A DNA stretch of 64,000 nt, taken from contig VDFB02195988.1 of NCBI GenBank assembly GCA_007258455.2, positions 1-64,000 of the forward strand, given 5' to 3'. The position numbers and the translations under genes were made by a program. This DNA is from Sequoia sempervirens. Lineage: Eukaryota; Streptophyta; Pinopsida; Cupressales; Cupressaceae. Within the stretch, counting starts at the first letter, position 1; every line of letters starts with the position of its first letter. The notes under the pieces are model-generated. The model was not told the DNA's origin, made no database searches, and saw only the letters and a list, made by a program, of their open reading frames with translations. Below are positions 37,921 to 49,062 of this stretch, piece by piece.

Positions 37921-39938
37921 TTAAGAAAATTTGGAAATATATTTATGTTATAAATGGGATATTTAAAAAATAGTTTATTAATTATTTAGATATAGATATT
38001 TAATAATTAATTTACTATGGCAAAGTTATTTGTACTTAAATTAAATTGATATTCTTGAGCTTATTTTGATTTCATTATAATATGTGGTTATGAAATTGAG
38101 CAAATTATAGGTTTGATTTTCGTATTGAATGGAAGTTGAATTAAATCCTAGAAGATTAATCTTGTACTTCATGCTTTGATTGACTGGATTTAGTAAATCC
38201 TAATGTAGATTCCTAATGTTTCGATTTGCTTTAAATTGTGTTCCTTTTTATTGGGAAAATTGGGAATGTATTAGAAGTACAAGTCTTCCAGATAAGTTGT
38301 ATAATGTGGGAGTTATTATTGTTTAAATACAATCCTTGTGTTGACTAAGGTAGTGTACATGGTTTTGCATGGTGTTTAGACACCTGGTATTATGAACATA
38401 GACTTGATGTCCGTTATGAAATGTGTAGAAATATATGTTGAATTTTTGTGCACCTTGTATGCCTTAGTTAGGGAACTTAGATTCCTAATGTTATGTTTAG
38501 GGGAGTGGCTCTATGTGAGGGCCAGCACACAAAGTGGTGCTAGTATCATGTATGGGGATTAGTAAGTGGGGTGAAAACTAAATCAACACATTGGGTATTC
38601 CTAAAATATTTAAGCTGGATTAATTATGCCTCCTTATGGACTCAAGAGCTAGCTGGAGTCAAAGAATGAGTCGAGAAGGCTAGAAAAAGATTAGCAAAAG
38701 TTGATATCTTGTTATTTTTAAAGATATTGATTTTATTAACTTGAGTTTGCATGGTAGGGTTTTGTAAGAGGTTGCAGGGAGTATTGAAAAAGCTTAAGTT
38801 GGTAGGAACCTAGGAAGAAACACGGGGAGTAACCTATGCAACATTGTGATGACCTCCACCTAAAATAGCAGTAGCCTTGTGATCTTAGCATATTTGGGGT
38901 GCATCGATTCTAAGAGCGTGTAACCAAAATTTAAGTATGTACTTGTGTAGATTGGTCTATGGTTTATTTGTGTCACAGGATTTGTAGGTTATGTCTAGGG
39001 AACCTTATTACTATCTCTAACATAGGGGTGGACCTAGGTACCACATGGTTGGGTGGAGCGTGCACCTTACTCCATTAGGTCCCTAGTTTTTATCATGTAC
39101 TTGAGAGCTTCATGGATGGAGAGCTCATATTTGGATATATATGTACTTCCTTTATTGTATCATTGGAAATCTTGTATTTGTAACATCCCTTAATTGTTTA
39201 TGAGGTGAACATTTGTAATATGAAATTGTAAACTATTATTTGATCTACCTCATCTGAAGAATGAGTATTGTAATGTCATTTCAAATGCAATGTAAAAATC
39301 ATATTTGTACTTTATACTTTCATGAATGGAATTCAAATGTTATGCAATGTTTACTTTTAAGTTCATGTTAACTAAATACATGCAATGCTAAATACTAAAG
39401 TCGTCTATGGGATTCTCAAGTAGTGTGTCATCGCGTAACTTAGAGAATGTATGCAACTAATAAAGTTAATATTAATACTTTAAAAAAAAAAAATTATTAC
39501 ACTTTCATAGACAATGCAACATTCCTTAGGTTACAAGGCAGAGCATACCGCAGTGTGTGGAATTTGAGTTTCTTTTGAAGTTTTTGGGGATCATTATCCC
39601 ATTAGCGAGGGAAGCATTTTGCTAATTAAATGCTGCGGTGTTTGTTTAGTATGTGACAAAGGCTCACCTTGGTGCAAGAAAAGGCTTGTGTGTAATGGAA
39701 AAAAGTGTTCTTGACAGGTGTTTGGAGGATATCTTGATCTGTCTATTGTGGTTTAACTTGTGACGTGGCGTTCAGGTGGATTGCATATAAAGGTGCCTTT
39801 ATTTATTTTAGATTTTTAGCCCTCTTTTATGTATTATTGCTTCCTAAAGTATTATTAGAAGGCTTCCTTTTTTTGGGAGTTTCTATTTGTTCTTGAAAGT
39901 TACTATCTTTTCATTTTTAGAGATTTGTTATAGTTGTT

Positions 39939-40943
39939 ATGGGGTTTTTTTTGCATCCTGTTGTGATTATGTTGGAAAGGGTAAATTATACACAATGGAG
40001 AGATGGTATATTGAAACACTTGAGATGGCTTCATATTTTTCCATACCTATATAATCTTGTTCCCCTTCCTGGTACTGATAGTAAGAATTTTGCATGGAAT
40101 TATAAAAGGGATCATATCGTAGGAGTTATTACAATGCATATTGATGATGCCACTTTGGATGCTATTGATTATTTTGAATGTTCATATACTCTTTGGATTA
40201 AAATATGGAAAATGCATGGAGATCCTGATACTCAGCCATTCCCAGATGATCCTATTTCAAATTGTCTTATTCCTCTTCATTTTTCAAACAAGATACCCTA
40301 TGATCATGCTACTATGCAGGAGTTTGAAGTGTTGGAATACTTTGAATCTTCAGATGAGGATGATGAGGGTTCTTCAGATGCTCCTTCTTCTCCATCAGGG
40401 ATAGTTGATGTACCTTCACTTTCAGTGACTCATTGTGCAAAGTCATTGATTGAGACTCCTATCATTCCTATTCTACAGGATCATTCATTTTGTGTTGATG
40501 ATTCATTGAGTACATCCAACGATTCATCACAACTAGTATCTCATTTTCTTCATGATTGGGATTCTTATAATTTGTCAGACATTGGTTCATTGTCCATGGA
40601 ATCTCACATTTCTAATTTGGAAGACACCTTTGAGGGTATATCCCTCCTATTTGATGATATTTGTTGTACAACTGTTGTCACCCCATCTCAGTCTCTGGAG
40701 AGTGTTCAGGATCAGTTTCTAGTGGTACCTTGTTTGTCACCTTCTATTGTGATTGGGCATGTTCCTGATTGGTTTGTGGCATCATTTTTCAAGGTCTTGG
40801 TGACACATGAGCATATTCCAGAGACACCATCATACTTTTTCATGCTTCTTTCTTTAAATTCCTATCTAGAATGGGAAGCATACCTACATTTTTATTTGGT
40901 TTTATTTCTTCTAAAAGGGAGACAAGTTATTTGTCGAAACTAG
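39939..40943 (+). CDS. Gag-like protein of the copia-like element (334 aa, intact ORF)
   Basis: The N-terminal ~90 residues follow the plant copia Gag pattern (DUF4219/UBN2 type): LERVNYTQWRDGILKHLRWL, a Trp-containing hinge, DHIVGVITMHIDDATLDAI, then YTLWIKIWKMHG. Gag of this class forms the particle that packages element RNA in the cytoplasm. After residue ~125 comes an acidic, Ser-rich region (ESSDEDDEGSSDAPSSPSG) and a C-terminal part I cannot assign. No CCHC zinc knuckle is visible. The ORF ends ~350 bp before the 3' LTR and no pol follows. Its openness contrasts with the decay around it. The ATG at 39,939 is the first in frame and fits the conserved N-terminus. Confidence 0.7.
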   Translation: MGFFLHPVVIMLERVNYTQWRDGILKHLRWLHIFPYLYNLVPLPGTDSKNFAWNYKRDHIVGVITMHIDDATLDAIDYFECSYTLWIKIWKMHGDPDTQPFPDDPISNCLIPLHFSNKIPYDHATMQEFEVLEYFESSDEDDEGSSDAPSSPSGIVDVPSLSVTHCAKSLIETPIIPILQDHSFCVDDSLSTSNDSSQLVSHFLHDWDSYNLSDIGSLSMESHISNLEDTFEGISLLFDDICCTTVVTPSQSLESVQDQFLVVPCLSPSIVIGHVPDWFVASFFKVLVTHEHIPETPSYFFMLLSLNSYLEWEAYLHFYLVLFLLKGRQVICRN

Positions 40944-41290
40944 ATCATGTTTTGTCTTCAGGCACTTACCATTTTTATAGTTGATTACACATTGTGGAGG
41001 TGATATATAGTCTCTCTATTTCTCTCTTATGGGGGGACATTGATTGTATATACATAATGTATGTAGTCCTTAGGGGGTGTGATTGAGTCCTCCATCCATG
41101 CATCATTTTTGTTTTATTTTCTCTCTTTTGGAAAGGGGTTTTTTCCCATAGGGTTTTTCTCTTGTTCTTCGGTTGTGAAAGATTTCTTTTTTGTGTTGTA
41201 AATGGGTACCTAACATGGTTACGTAGCTGTGACCCATACTGCATCTTCATATTTGCATTTTCATTCTCCCTAAGTTTCACTTAAGGGGGT

Positions 41291-41548
41291 TGTTAGAGTA
41301 AATTACATTTACCTTAGGCGTAAGTTCTAACTTAGGCATAATTATGTATTTAATTATTCTCGGGTAGTTTTTCACGTAGGGTAGTTTTTCACTCATCTAT
41401 GTTTTTCACAACTTTAAAATCATGTACCATATGTAAGTTTAATCATCTCATTTATTTCACTCCTTATTTGGTGAAATGGCCTTGTGTCTCTCTCACTTTT
41501 TTGTTAAGGTTTGCTATAGTTGATGATCTTGGGTTATTCGCTCTATCA
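41291..41548 (+). repeat. 3' LTR of the copia-like element (258 bp)
   Basis: It is preceded by the purine tract TTAAGGGGGT (41,281-41,290) and followed by TTAAT (41,549-41,553), identical to the bases before the 5' LTR. It begins TGTTAGAG and ends CTCTATCA. Confidence 0.9.
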
Positions 41549-41553
41549 TTAAT

Positions 41554-42940
41554 CATCTAGGATAAAATATTTACAAGAAAAAGAATAGATGGAAGAATAT
41601 GCTTGGTGTAAAGTAGAGGGATTATATGGGATGATAAAATGATAAGGGTGAAGGTTAATTTACTTAGGGCTATTAGGTTACAAAGTTTGGTCAATAATAG
41701 GAGGTTTGAAGAAGCCCCAAAATAGAGTAGAGTAAATAGGACATGAGTCATTAGAGGAGAGGGTAAGATTATTCTTGCAAGAAAGATAATATTAAATGAG
41801 GTGACCTTCATTATAGAATAGAAAGCATGCATTGGGTTTATTGAGATAGTTAATTCTCTAGTCTAGTTATAATCTTAGGACAAAAGTCCCAATAGAATGA
41901 GGAAGGTGCTATGTGAGGTTTATCTCTATGTAGACCTTGGTTGCACCTACAAACTAGCCCACTTTTTTTAGCTATGTTTGCAATAATATAATCCTACCCA
42001 ATTTCTCTATAACACCATGAAGAAAGAGATGGAAACATGGATTTAACAATGGGTGTTCCTTGATCAAGTGAGGTATTTTGACCTAGAGATCAAATTTGGG
42101 TGGAAATCAATGCTAAAGGTTTGAATATATAATGTTTTTTGTAGGTAATCTAGATGTCATATTGAAGGGCCAAACATGCATTTTCAAGAATAATTAATGT
42201 GTAGGAAATATAACAACTACTCAATCCGATAAAGGATTTTATCACCCAACCCTTTGTTCCGAGTTTATGTGGGTGCATTTAAAGTTACTCCTTTTAGGTA
42301 GAAAAGAAAGAGTGATTTAACTTTGTAATCTAAAATTACTTCAACTATGTTATCTAGAGCTTTGACCATTAATAGTTATACCCATAGATTTTGTGAGCTA
42401 AATGTTCATGGTTTTTCAAACCATTGTTCTTCATGGATATTTTTAAAGGATGAATAGATGTACAAGATGCAAGATTTATTTCAAATACCAAAGGAGAGTG
42501 GTACAAATTTAATAGAGTAAAAGGTTATTGAAAAAGTATATTAGGATTCTTAAATAAGGACATTGTGGGAATATATGGTTACCAAAGTGATTGATGCAAG
42601 CTAAGGGGATAGGTTTGAAGAATTTTGAGTGAAAAATTTGACAATGGGGGTGATGAACTTGGTGGTGGGTCATTAATGTGATTAGCATCCTTGAGATCAT
42701 CACAAAAATAAATACTTCATTCTCAAGCTATTTCTTCATCACATTAGCCCTATGGTTAGGTGGTTAATGTGTCACATTAGCAAATTGTGTATCTTTTAAA
42801 TACATCATGATTATTGGAGAGGGACATATAAAAATAAATAGAAAATTTTTATCATCGTCATTTCTATATTGATATTGTAAAGCACGATAATAAAATTCAA
42901 TAGGTATCATTTCTTTGTTAACATAAAAAACTCTAAATTA
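41554..42940. other. Unassigned DNA right of the copia-like element
   Basis: This should be continuous with the DNA left of 19,908. It contains short ORFs (41,557-41,832, 42,509-42,703, minus) with no recognisable family, and no terminus or RNA signal was found. Confidence 0.4.
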
Positions 42941-43975
42941 AAATTTAAACATAGTACTTTTGTAGATTTAAATCTAACTAATGATAACATGACTAAATGT
43001 TGAGTTTTAGATTATCATTATAAAAAATTTAGTTTCACATACCCTCTTTAGAGAAAAAAGAAGTCTTCAAAGAATAAATAAATCAACCTAGTTGATTGCT
43101 CGCCAACCTATTTTCTAAAATAAATCAATTTGATTGCATATTAAAACCTACTTACTTTTGTAACATTTTTTTTAATAAAAATAAAGGTAATTGAGAGCAA
43201 CTAGTTGTGACAATCAAGTGAGACTTAATAATATGAACATATATTTTATTATCTATAAATTTAAGCATAATAGTTTTATAGATTTAAATCTAACTAATAG
43301 TACCAAGCCTAAATGTAAAGCATTGGATTATCTTTATACATTTTTAGTTTAAGATACCCTCTTTAGAGAAAAGAGAAAAGAAAAAGTAAAAGAAGCCTTC
43401 TTAGAATAAACAAATGTGAAGTAGAGGGTTTCAAGTTTGTTTGACAACCTGTTTTATGAAATAAATCATTTTGTTTGTATATTTGAAACTAACTTACATT
43501 TGTAATGTTCGTTATAAATGAAAAAGAAAGGTAATTGAGAGCAACTAATTGTGCCAATCAAGTGAGACTTAATGAACGTTTTTTTTAATTTTTTGCTTCA
43601 TAATATGAACATATATTTTATTCTCTATAAATTTAAACATAATACTTTTGTAAGTACTAAAAATACCAAACCTAACTTATCATATTATCATTATACATTT
43701 TTATGTTATAGATACCCTCTTTAGAAAGAAGGAAAAAAAAAGAAAAGAAAAAAACAGAAACCTTAAAATAAATAATATTTCAAACAAACAAAGAGTTTCA
43801 ACCTTGCTTGATAATCTATTTTCTAAAATAAATCAATTCACTTACATATTTAGAACTAATTTACGCTTGTAATTTTCTTTTAATAAAAAAAAAAAACTAA
43901 GAACAACTCTTTGTAACAATCAAAGGGGGCTTAATAATATGAGCTATATTTTATTCTATAAATTATCATATTGTA
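42941..43975. repeat. Tandem array of three ~315-370-bp units
   Basis: Units start near 42,941, 43,257 and 43,629 at AAATTTAAACATAATACTTT-like sequence. Each continues with GATTTAAATCTAACTAATA, ATACCCTCTTTAGAGAAA, AAATAAATCAATTT and GGTAATTGAGAGCAACTA, then CAATCAAGTGAGACTTAATA. Units 2 and 3 contain small insertions. There is no coding potential. Confidence 0.85.
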
Positions 43976-44143
43976 CATCGTAACAACGGTACTGAGATCT
44001 GACGTGCTGCATAAGTCAACAATAGAGTTTACAGATTTTATATATTCTTACATTCTGACTAGAAATAGAGCCTAAGCAAAGGCTAGACTATTGAAATATA
44101 TCTATTATCTATGATCTATGCATATATATCTATTAATACTATT

Positions 44144-45480
44144 TTACTGTAGAACATCATTTCTGGCATGCAAGGTGACTTTGAGGCCATGCTTCATGAA
44201 TAGAGTAAGCCCAAGCTTACGCTTCACTTGATGACCAGCTTCAACTTTTACTCGATACCGTACAAGGATATTGGCAACTATGAGTTTCATACTCAGATAG
44301 GAAACATCTTTCCCAAGGCATATCCTAGGACCTGCACTAAACACAGGATACTTGTAATTGCTCTCCTTCATACACACACCCTTTTCACTAATCCATCTCT
44401 CAGGCTTAAATTCAAGGGCATCCTTTCCCCATATATTTTGCATTCTATTAGTGGCATAAATGAATAGCAGAAGCTTTGAGCCTTTCTTAACATGAGTTCC
44501 ATCCGGTAGAACGTTGTCAATTGCTGCTTCTTTGAAAATCAATACATAAACGATCTCCATTTCACACTAATCAATCTCAATAACAACCTGCAACAATACA
44601 TAAACGATTTCCATTAACTGTACATACCTGCAACAAATGTTGAGAAGGAGAGCATCCTTGTTCTCTCTCCAATCTGATGAAGGTGGATAATATGTCACCC
44701 TGCAATTCATTCCCTTCCTCCAGCTCCTTCACTTTATTCTTCACCATCTCTGCTACAGACTATCGTACTATTGCTTGAGCTGTGTTCAACCTCCTCTCAA
44801 AACCCACGTTGAGAAATCTCATAACCTTCCATATAAATGAAGGGCAGAGCAAACGATAAATGCAGCATTCAATAGCTTCATCAAAGGCCAAAGCAAAAGT
44901 TTCACTTCCTACTTCCCTCCCAAAAATAGCCGTACAGATATTATCTATATTCAACTGAAGGAGTACATGGTGCAGATCAACTGAAGCCTCTTCCTTTTTT
45001 ACTTCTTCAAGAAGTGGCAAAAATTTATGCTGCAGAGATTTCTGCACGAGGCTTAAAAAGCTTTATCTGAGTTTGCTACTGCTTAATGCCATTACGGCGG
45101 GCTTTCGCTGGCGCTTCCACAGTTCATCATCTGAGTTAAATAAACCATGGCCAAATATTTCAAAAAAGACCTCTCTGAAGTAGGGACCTTTAGGGAAGTT
45201 GCTTAAATCAGCCTTGAGAATATACTCTAAATTAGCAGGACTAGATGTGACTACTTCACAGATTGCTTCCGCACAACCAGGGGCCTCTAACTATGAAAGT
45301 CCCACCATTCTCAAGTACCAATTTGGCCGCCTGCTCATAAATATTGCTTAAATGCCACAGTAGCCACGGTATCATACCTAGTACTGGCCAATTTAGCGGC
45401 CCTTTCTTGAAATATATTCCCATAATGCTCAGGACAATCACCACCACCGTGGCCACCGTACTCCTGCAAAGTACCTCCAT
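44144..45480 (-). pseudogene. Cytochrome P450 pseudogene, CYP86 clan (CYP96-like)
   Basis: From the ATG at 45,480 the product has a membrane anchor (STVATVVVIVLSIMGIYF), then NWPVLGMIPWLL and GGTFIVRGPW. Further on come NFPKGPYFREVFFEIFGHGL, DELWKRQRKPAVMAL and the NIDNICTAIFG segment. The C-terminal part has ALEFKPERW and the haem loop FSAGPRICLG (44,341-44,312) with its Cys ligand. This pattern fits membrane-bound CYP86/94/96 fatty-acid or alkane hydroxylases. Lesions: a frameshift near 45,270, an in-frame TAA at 45,065 and TAG at 44,762, and loss of the I-helix-to-K-helix part (oxygen-binding and ExxR motifs) at about 44,560-44,640, where a 22-bp direct repeat lies. A possible splice donor (CAG|GTATGT) stands at ~44,627. 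Confidence 0.88.
44540..44615. repeat. 22-bp direct repeat at the P450 deletion scar
   Basis: CAATACATAAACGATCTCCATT at 44,540-44,561 and a one-mismatch copy at 44,594-44,615 lie exactly where roughly 150 residues of the P450 are missing. This suggests repeat-associated rearrangement at the breakpoint. Confidence 0.8.
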
Positions 45481-45589
45481 AGCTGGATTATCTCTATACA
45501 AATGTATTGCAGAATAATCATAAGAGCAAGAAGTGATTTGCAGCAGGATCACACTAAACATATCATATTTGTAAGACGAGACTCTTTAA

Positions 45590-47310
45590 TGAGGTCAACT
45601 AAACTTTTGTGGCGATTCATTGCGAAAAATCTGTATTACCAAACCTATGAAAAGTCGTTTGCCATCTCGAAATGGTTGCACTCTACCATTGATCACTGCA
45701 TCACCCTTAGGCACTTGATTGAGAAGATTTGGGACTGCCAGGGTGAGGAAGCTTATTGTTGTTTCGTTGACTTCAAGAAAGCTTTTGACACGGTGCCTAG
45801 GGACAAACTGTGGAATAGGATGGAAGAATTAGGCATTCCAAATGTGTTTAGAGCAGTTGTTCACAAGTTATATGAGAAGGTTAATGCTAAAATCAGAACA
45901 AGTGAGGGTATGTCAGAATGTTTTGGCAGCGACATTGGGGTTAAGCAAGGCTGCCCTTTATCTCCCACGCTTTTTGGGCTCTACATTGATAAGTTGGAAG
46001 CTTGGTTAAGCAAGGATGGAGGGGACGGTATCCAATTAGCAGGTTATGTAGTGAAATTACTTCTTTATGCTGACGATCTTATTTTGATTTCAAAAACAGC
46101 TCATGGGTTAAGAGAACATTTGAAAGCTTTAGAACACTTCTGTCAGGAAGTGGGGATGCAAGTGAACACCACCAAAACCAAAATCATGATTTTCTCTTTG
46201 AATAGAAAAGAAAAACAACATATCTTTCCTTTTGAAGGTAGTCCACTCGATATAGTGAAAGAATACAAGTATCTTGGGATTGATTTTCACCATAAGCTCA
46301 GCTGGGAGACCTGTCGGGCGAAAAGGATACAGGGAGGGTGGAAAGCCTTTTTCTGCTGCAAAACAGATGTAGGAAAGCGAACTTTGGGATTGGAAAACCA
46401 AGAAAACTCTTTTTGGTTTACTTGTCACGCCAGTTGTACTTTATGGGTGTGAAGTGTGGGGAAGCAATATGTCAAATTGCAGCTGGAGACAAATTGAAAG
46501 AATCCAAAAACACCTAATAACAAGCAATCTCAAAGTTAAGGCCACGGTCCCATATGAAATTCTTTTAGCTGAAGCGGGGGCTTTTCCCTTGGAGGCATCG
46601 GCGATAACTCGGTTGATAAGTTATCTAAAGAAGATTGAAAACATGGACAACCACCGGTGGCCCAAAGCGGTTATGGAGGAGGTGCTAAACCGTAGAAAGA
46701 AAACTTGGATGAAGCAGAACAACAAGTGGCTGAACAAGTGGGACATCAAATTGCAGGAGTGTCCCAACACCAATAGTGAAATAAAAGATTACGTGAAGGA
46801 AAAATTTAGGACTGCCATGTGGTCAAATCAGATTGGGCGAAAAAAAGCATACTACATCAAAGAGTTTAACCCGACAAAGGATCATGGTGAAAAAACGTAT
46901 TTAGGGGCTGCTATTAAAGGGAAAGCGAGGGTGTTAATAGCACAGATGAGGACAGGATCACATCATCTTAGGTGCGAGACCGGTAGATGGAAGTCTCCTA
47001 AGGAAACGTGGGAAGAAAGAACCTGCATATTCTGCAATAAGGGGGTGGTTGAGACAGAGCGACACTTCTTCTTGGAATGCATAGCCTATGAAGACATCCG
47101 TAAACAGTATGCAAATAGTTTGGGTATGGACGATATGCAGCAGTTATTCGAGGAGGATAAGATCAACCAGACGGCCAGCCTTCTAGTCAAAATCAATAGT
47201 AGGAGATCTGATTTAGAAAAGAGCATGAAAGAAAATTAAGTTGTGTCTTGGTCCCATAGACTGTTTAGTCTCGTGGACGTCATTAAAATCTTTCATTCAT
47301 TCATTCACTT
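45590..47310 (+). pseudogene. 5'-truncated LINE: reverse transcriptase and C-terminal Cys/His domain
   Basis: The conserved RT begins around 45,600 and runs through YCCFVDFKKAFDTVPRDKLW, VKQGCPLSPTLFGLYIDKLE and the catalytic LLLYADDLILIS (Tyr at 46,066). Two frameshifts near 46,350 and 46,383 move the frame. It reopens with LLVTPVVLYGCEVWGS and continues to 47,239, with a zinc-finger-like CIFCNKGVVETERHFFLEC (47,023-47,080). Endonuclease and ORF1 are missing. The 3' end after the stop is short and finishes in ATTCATTCATTCA (~47,297-47,310), the kind of microsatellite tail RTE-type LINEs have, instead of the poly(A) of L1. The sequence is much better preserved than its surroundings. Clade assignment is an inference. 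Confidence 0.85.
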
Positions 47311-47619
47311 TAAACAATTTTCCTGAAGTGGAAGTCAAATGTTGGCTATTTATTCTAAACAATCCTTTTATTAGAAGTTCTGGTTGTTTTGTTATTAACA
47401 TGTTTTGTCTAGTCTTTTTTAGTCTAGTTTTTCTATTTGATAGGTGGTTATGATTGTTTTTATTGTATGTATTGTCTCAGTCTTTTGTAGTCTTGTTTTG
47501 TTTTGTTAGTTATGATTGTTTTCTTGACAATCTTTTGATTGTCCATATTCATTGTATTACTTCTTTTACATTGTTCAATACAGAAAAAAAAATTAAAAAT
47601 TAAAAAAAAAACCCATCAA

Positions 47620-48930
47620 AATATATGATCATTTTGTAAAAGTGATTTTTTTGAAGTAGACATTAATAATTGAATTGAAAACAATTTTTTAAAGTGGAAG
47701 TTAATAATTGATTATCTGTTGAGAACATTTTTTTAATAGACAAAGCTAATAAATGAGTAGCTTTGTTGAAATATGTGGTTATTGTGTGAAAGAAATTCTA
47801 AGTATTTTTTTTTAGGATGAAGATAATGATTGAATAGGTTTCTTGAAAAATCTGGTCACCTAGTGAAAGCAATTTTTTTGAAGTGGACATCTATAATTAC
47901 AAAATATATTATATATTTATGTTTTGATTGTTGTTTTGTGTGTATAAAATATAGTAGTTATTGTAATTTTTGTTTATTTTTGTATTTATGTTAATTTTAA
48001 ATTAGAATTTTAGCAATATTAACTTTATATTTTGTTATTTTCAATTAATATAATGAATATATGTAAATTAAATAGATTAGATTTATAAGACTCTAACTCT
48101 AAAGTGAACTTAAATGAAACTTTGAAAATTTATTATAAATTTAGTATATTTTTCCTAACTTAATAAATACATAAGGATTTCCTTAAATACATTTTAATAG
48201 GATTCTTGAAGTTTTTGGTAGACCTCATCTTTCAAAGATTAGACCTCATCAACCATAATATTATTTCATATACATACAAAAATGTAAATTATTTATCCTT
48301 TTTAAAAAAGAATGAAAATTATTCATCCTTTCTCTAAAAGAGAAAATATCAAAAGAATGTGTCTAATTTGTTATCACTTATGAAAACTAGTATTTTTAAC
48401 TGGATGTTATCTATATATTATGTAACCATCAAACATATAATAAGGTGAAGAAATCATTTTTAATGAGTTTGTTCAAATATGTAGTCATCTATTGAACATA
48501 ATTTAGGGCATACAACAAATTCACCGTCAACAATTCACCGACGGAAAATTCACCGCAGGAAAATTCACCGCCATGACAATTCACCATGCAAAAAATTAAT
48601 TGCATGATTTTTTGGTGGTTAATTTTCCATTGCAATGAATTGTTGGTGGCCGTGAATTGTTGACTTTCGTCTATGAATTGTTGGCGATGAATTTTCCTAG
48701 AGCCGTAATTTAGATTACATAGATGTCTACATCTATGATTTTATATAGCACGTTGCAACATTATGGAAGCTAATAATTGGATAGGTTTCTTGAAATATGT
48801 CCTCACTTAATGAAATATTTTTAAAAAAATTGAAGTTAATACTTCAATATATGTCTTGAAATAGGATTTTTTGAAGCATAATTGAATATGTTTCTTGAAA
48901 TATATGGTTACCTAGTTAAAGTGATTTTTT
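47620..48930. repeat. Degenerate ~75-bp array
   Basis: A unit combining GAAGTTAATAATTGAATAGG, TTTCTTGAAATATGTGGTC and ACCTAGTGAAAGCAATTTTTT recurs in strongly diverged copies at 47,620-47,900 and 48,750-48,930, with an AT-rich unrelated middle. Identity between copies is low. Confidence 0.55.
48507..48705. mobile_element. Hairpin MITE built from iterated AATTCACCG
   Basis: In 199 bp the left half contains five copies of AATTCACC(G) (48,518-48,585) and the right half contains their reverse complements in altered form (GAATTGTTGG, GGTGGTTAATTTTCC, GATGAATTTTCC). The whole can fold into one long stem with an AT loop near 48,590-48,610. TAATTTAG flanks both sides (48,499-48,506 and 48,706-48,713), a 7-8-bp target duplication as used by hAT-type transposons. 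There is no coding capacity. Confidence 0.8.
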
Positions 48931-49062
48931 GCACAAAATTCAATAATCAAAGAATTTATGGTATATTCATTTTTTTTCAATTGATTTTGTATAATGTTCA
49001 ATATTTTTTATTTATAGTACCTGATTAATTTTAAATTATATTTTATCATATTTGTAATTAAA

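Larger units (their letters stand above)
34728..39501 (+). mobile_element. LTR-type unit B, related to insertion A
   Basis: It starts TGTAGTACCCCTCCACTTTG, comparable to the start of A (TATAATACCCCCTCTGCAC). Its right part (38,500-39,500) parallels A at 27,040-28,100, including GGTTGGGTGGA-, CAACATTGTGATGAC- and poly(A)-like landmarks, and it ends near ATTATTACA. No internal LTR pair or coding domain is seen, which suggests a solo LTR. It is interrupted by a TIR element (35,085-36,079) and contains a GC-rich islet (37,545-37,735). The 3' boundary is uncertain (39,501 or up to ~39,534); no clean target duplication was found. Confidence 0.5.
19913..41548 (+). mobile_element. Gag-only, copia-like LTR retroelement (TR-GAG type) with nested insertions
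   Basis: The LTRs at 19,913-20,160 and 41,291-41,548 both begin TGTTAGAGTAAATTACATTT and end TTATTC(A/G)CTCTATCA. TTAAT directly flanks both outer ends (19,908-19,912 and 41,549-41,553), so this is one insertion. The primer site starts directly after the 5' LTR and a purine tract (AAGGGGG) precedes the 3' LTR. The only coding region of its own is the gag-like ORF at 39,939-40,943; no protease, integrase or RT remains. Known TR-GAG elements have this layout and depend on enzymes from relatives. The leader is opened by an inverted-repeat element (20,684-34,010) and an LTR-type unit (34,728-~39,501). Confidence 0.88.

Noticed and set aside
48507..48705. AATTCACCG repeats as a CRISPR array
   Set aside because: Units are too short and irregular, oriented as a palindrome, and the context is a plant nuclear genome.
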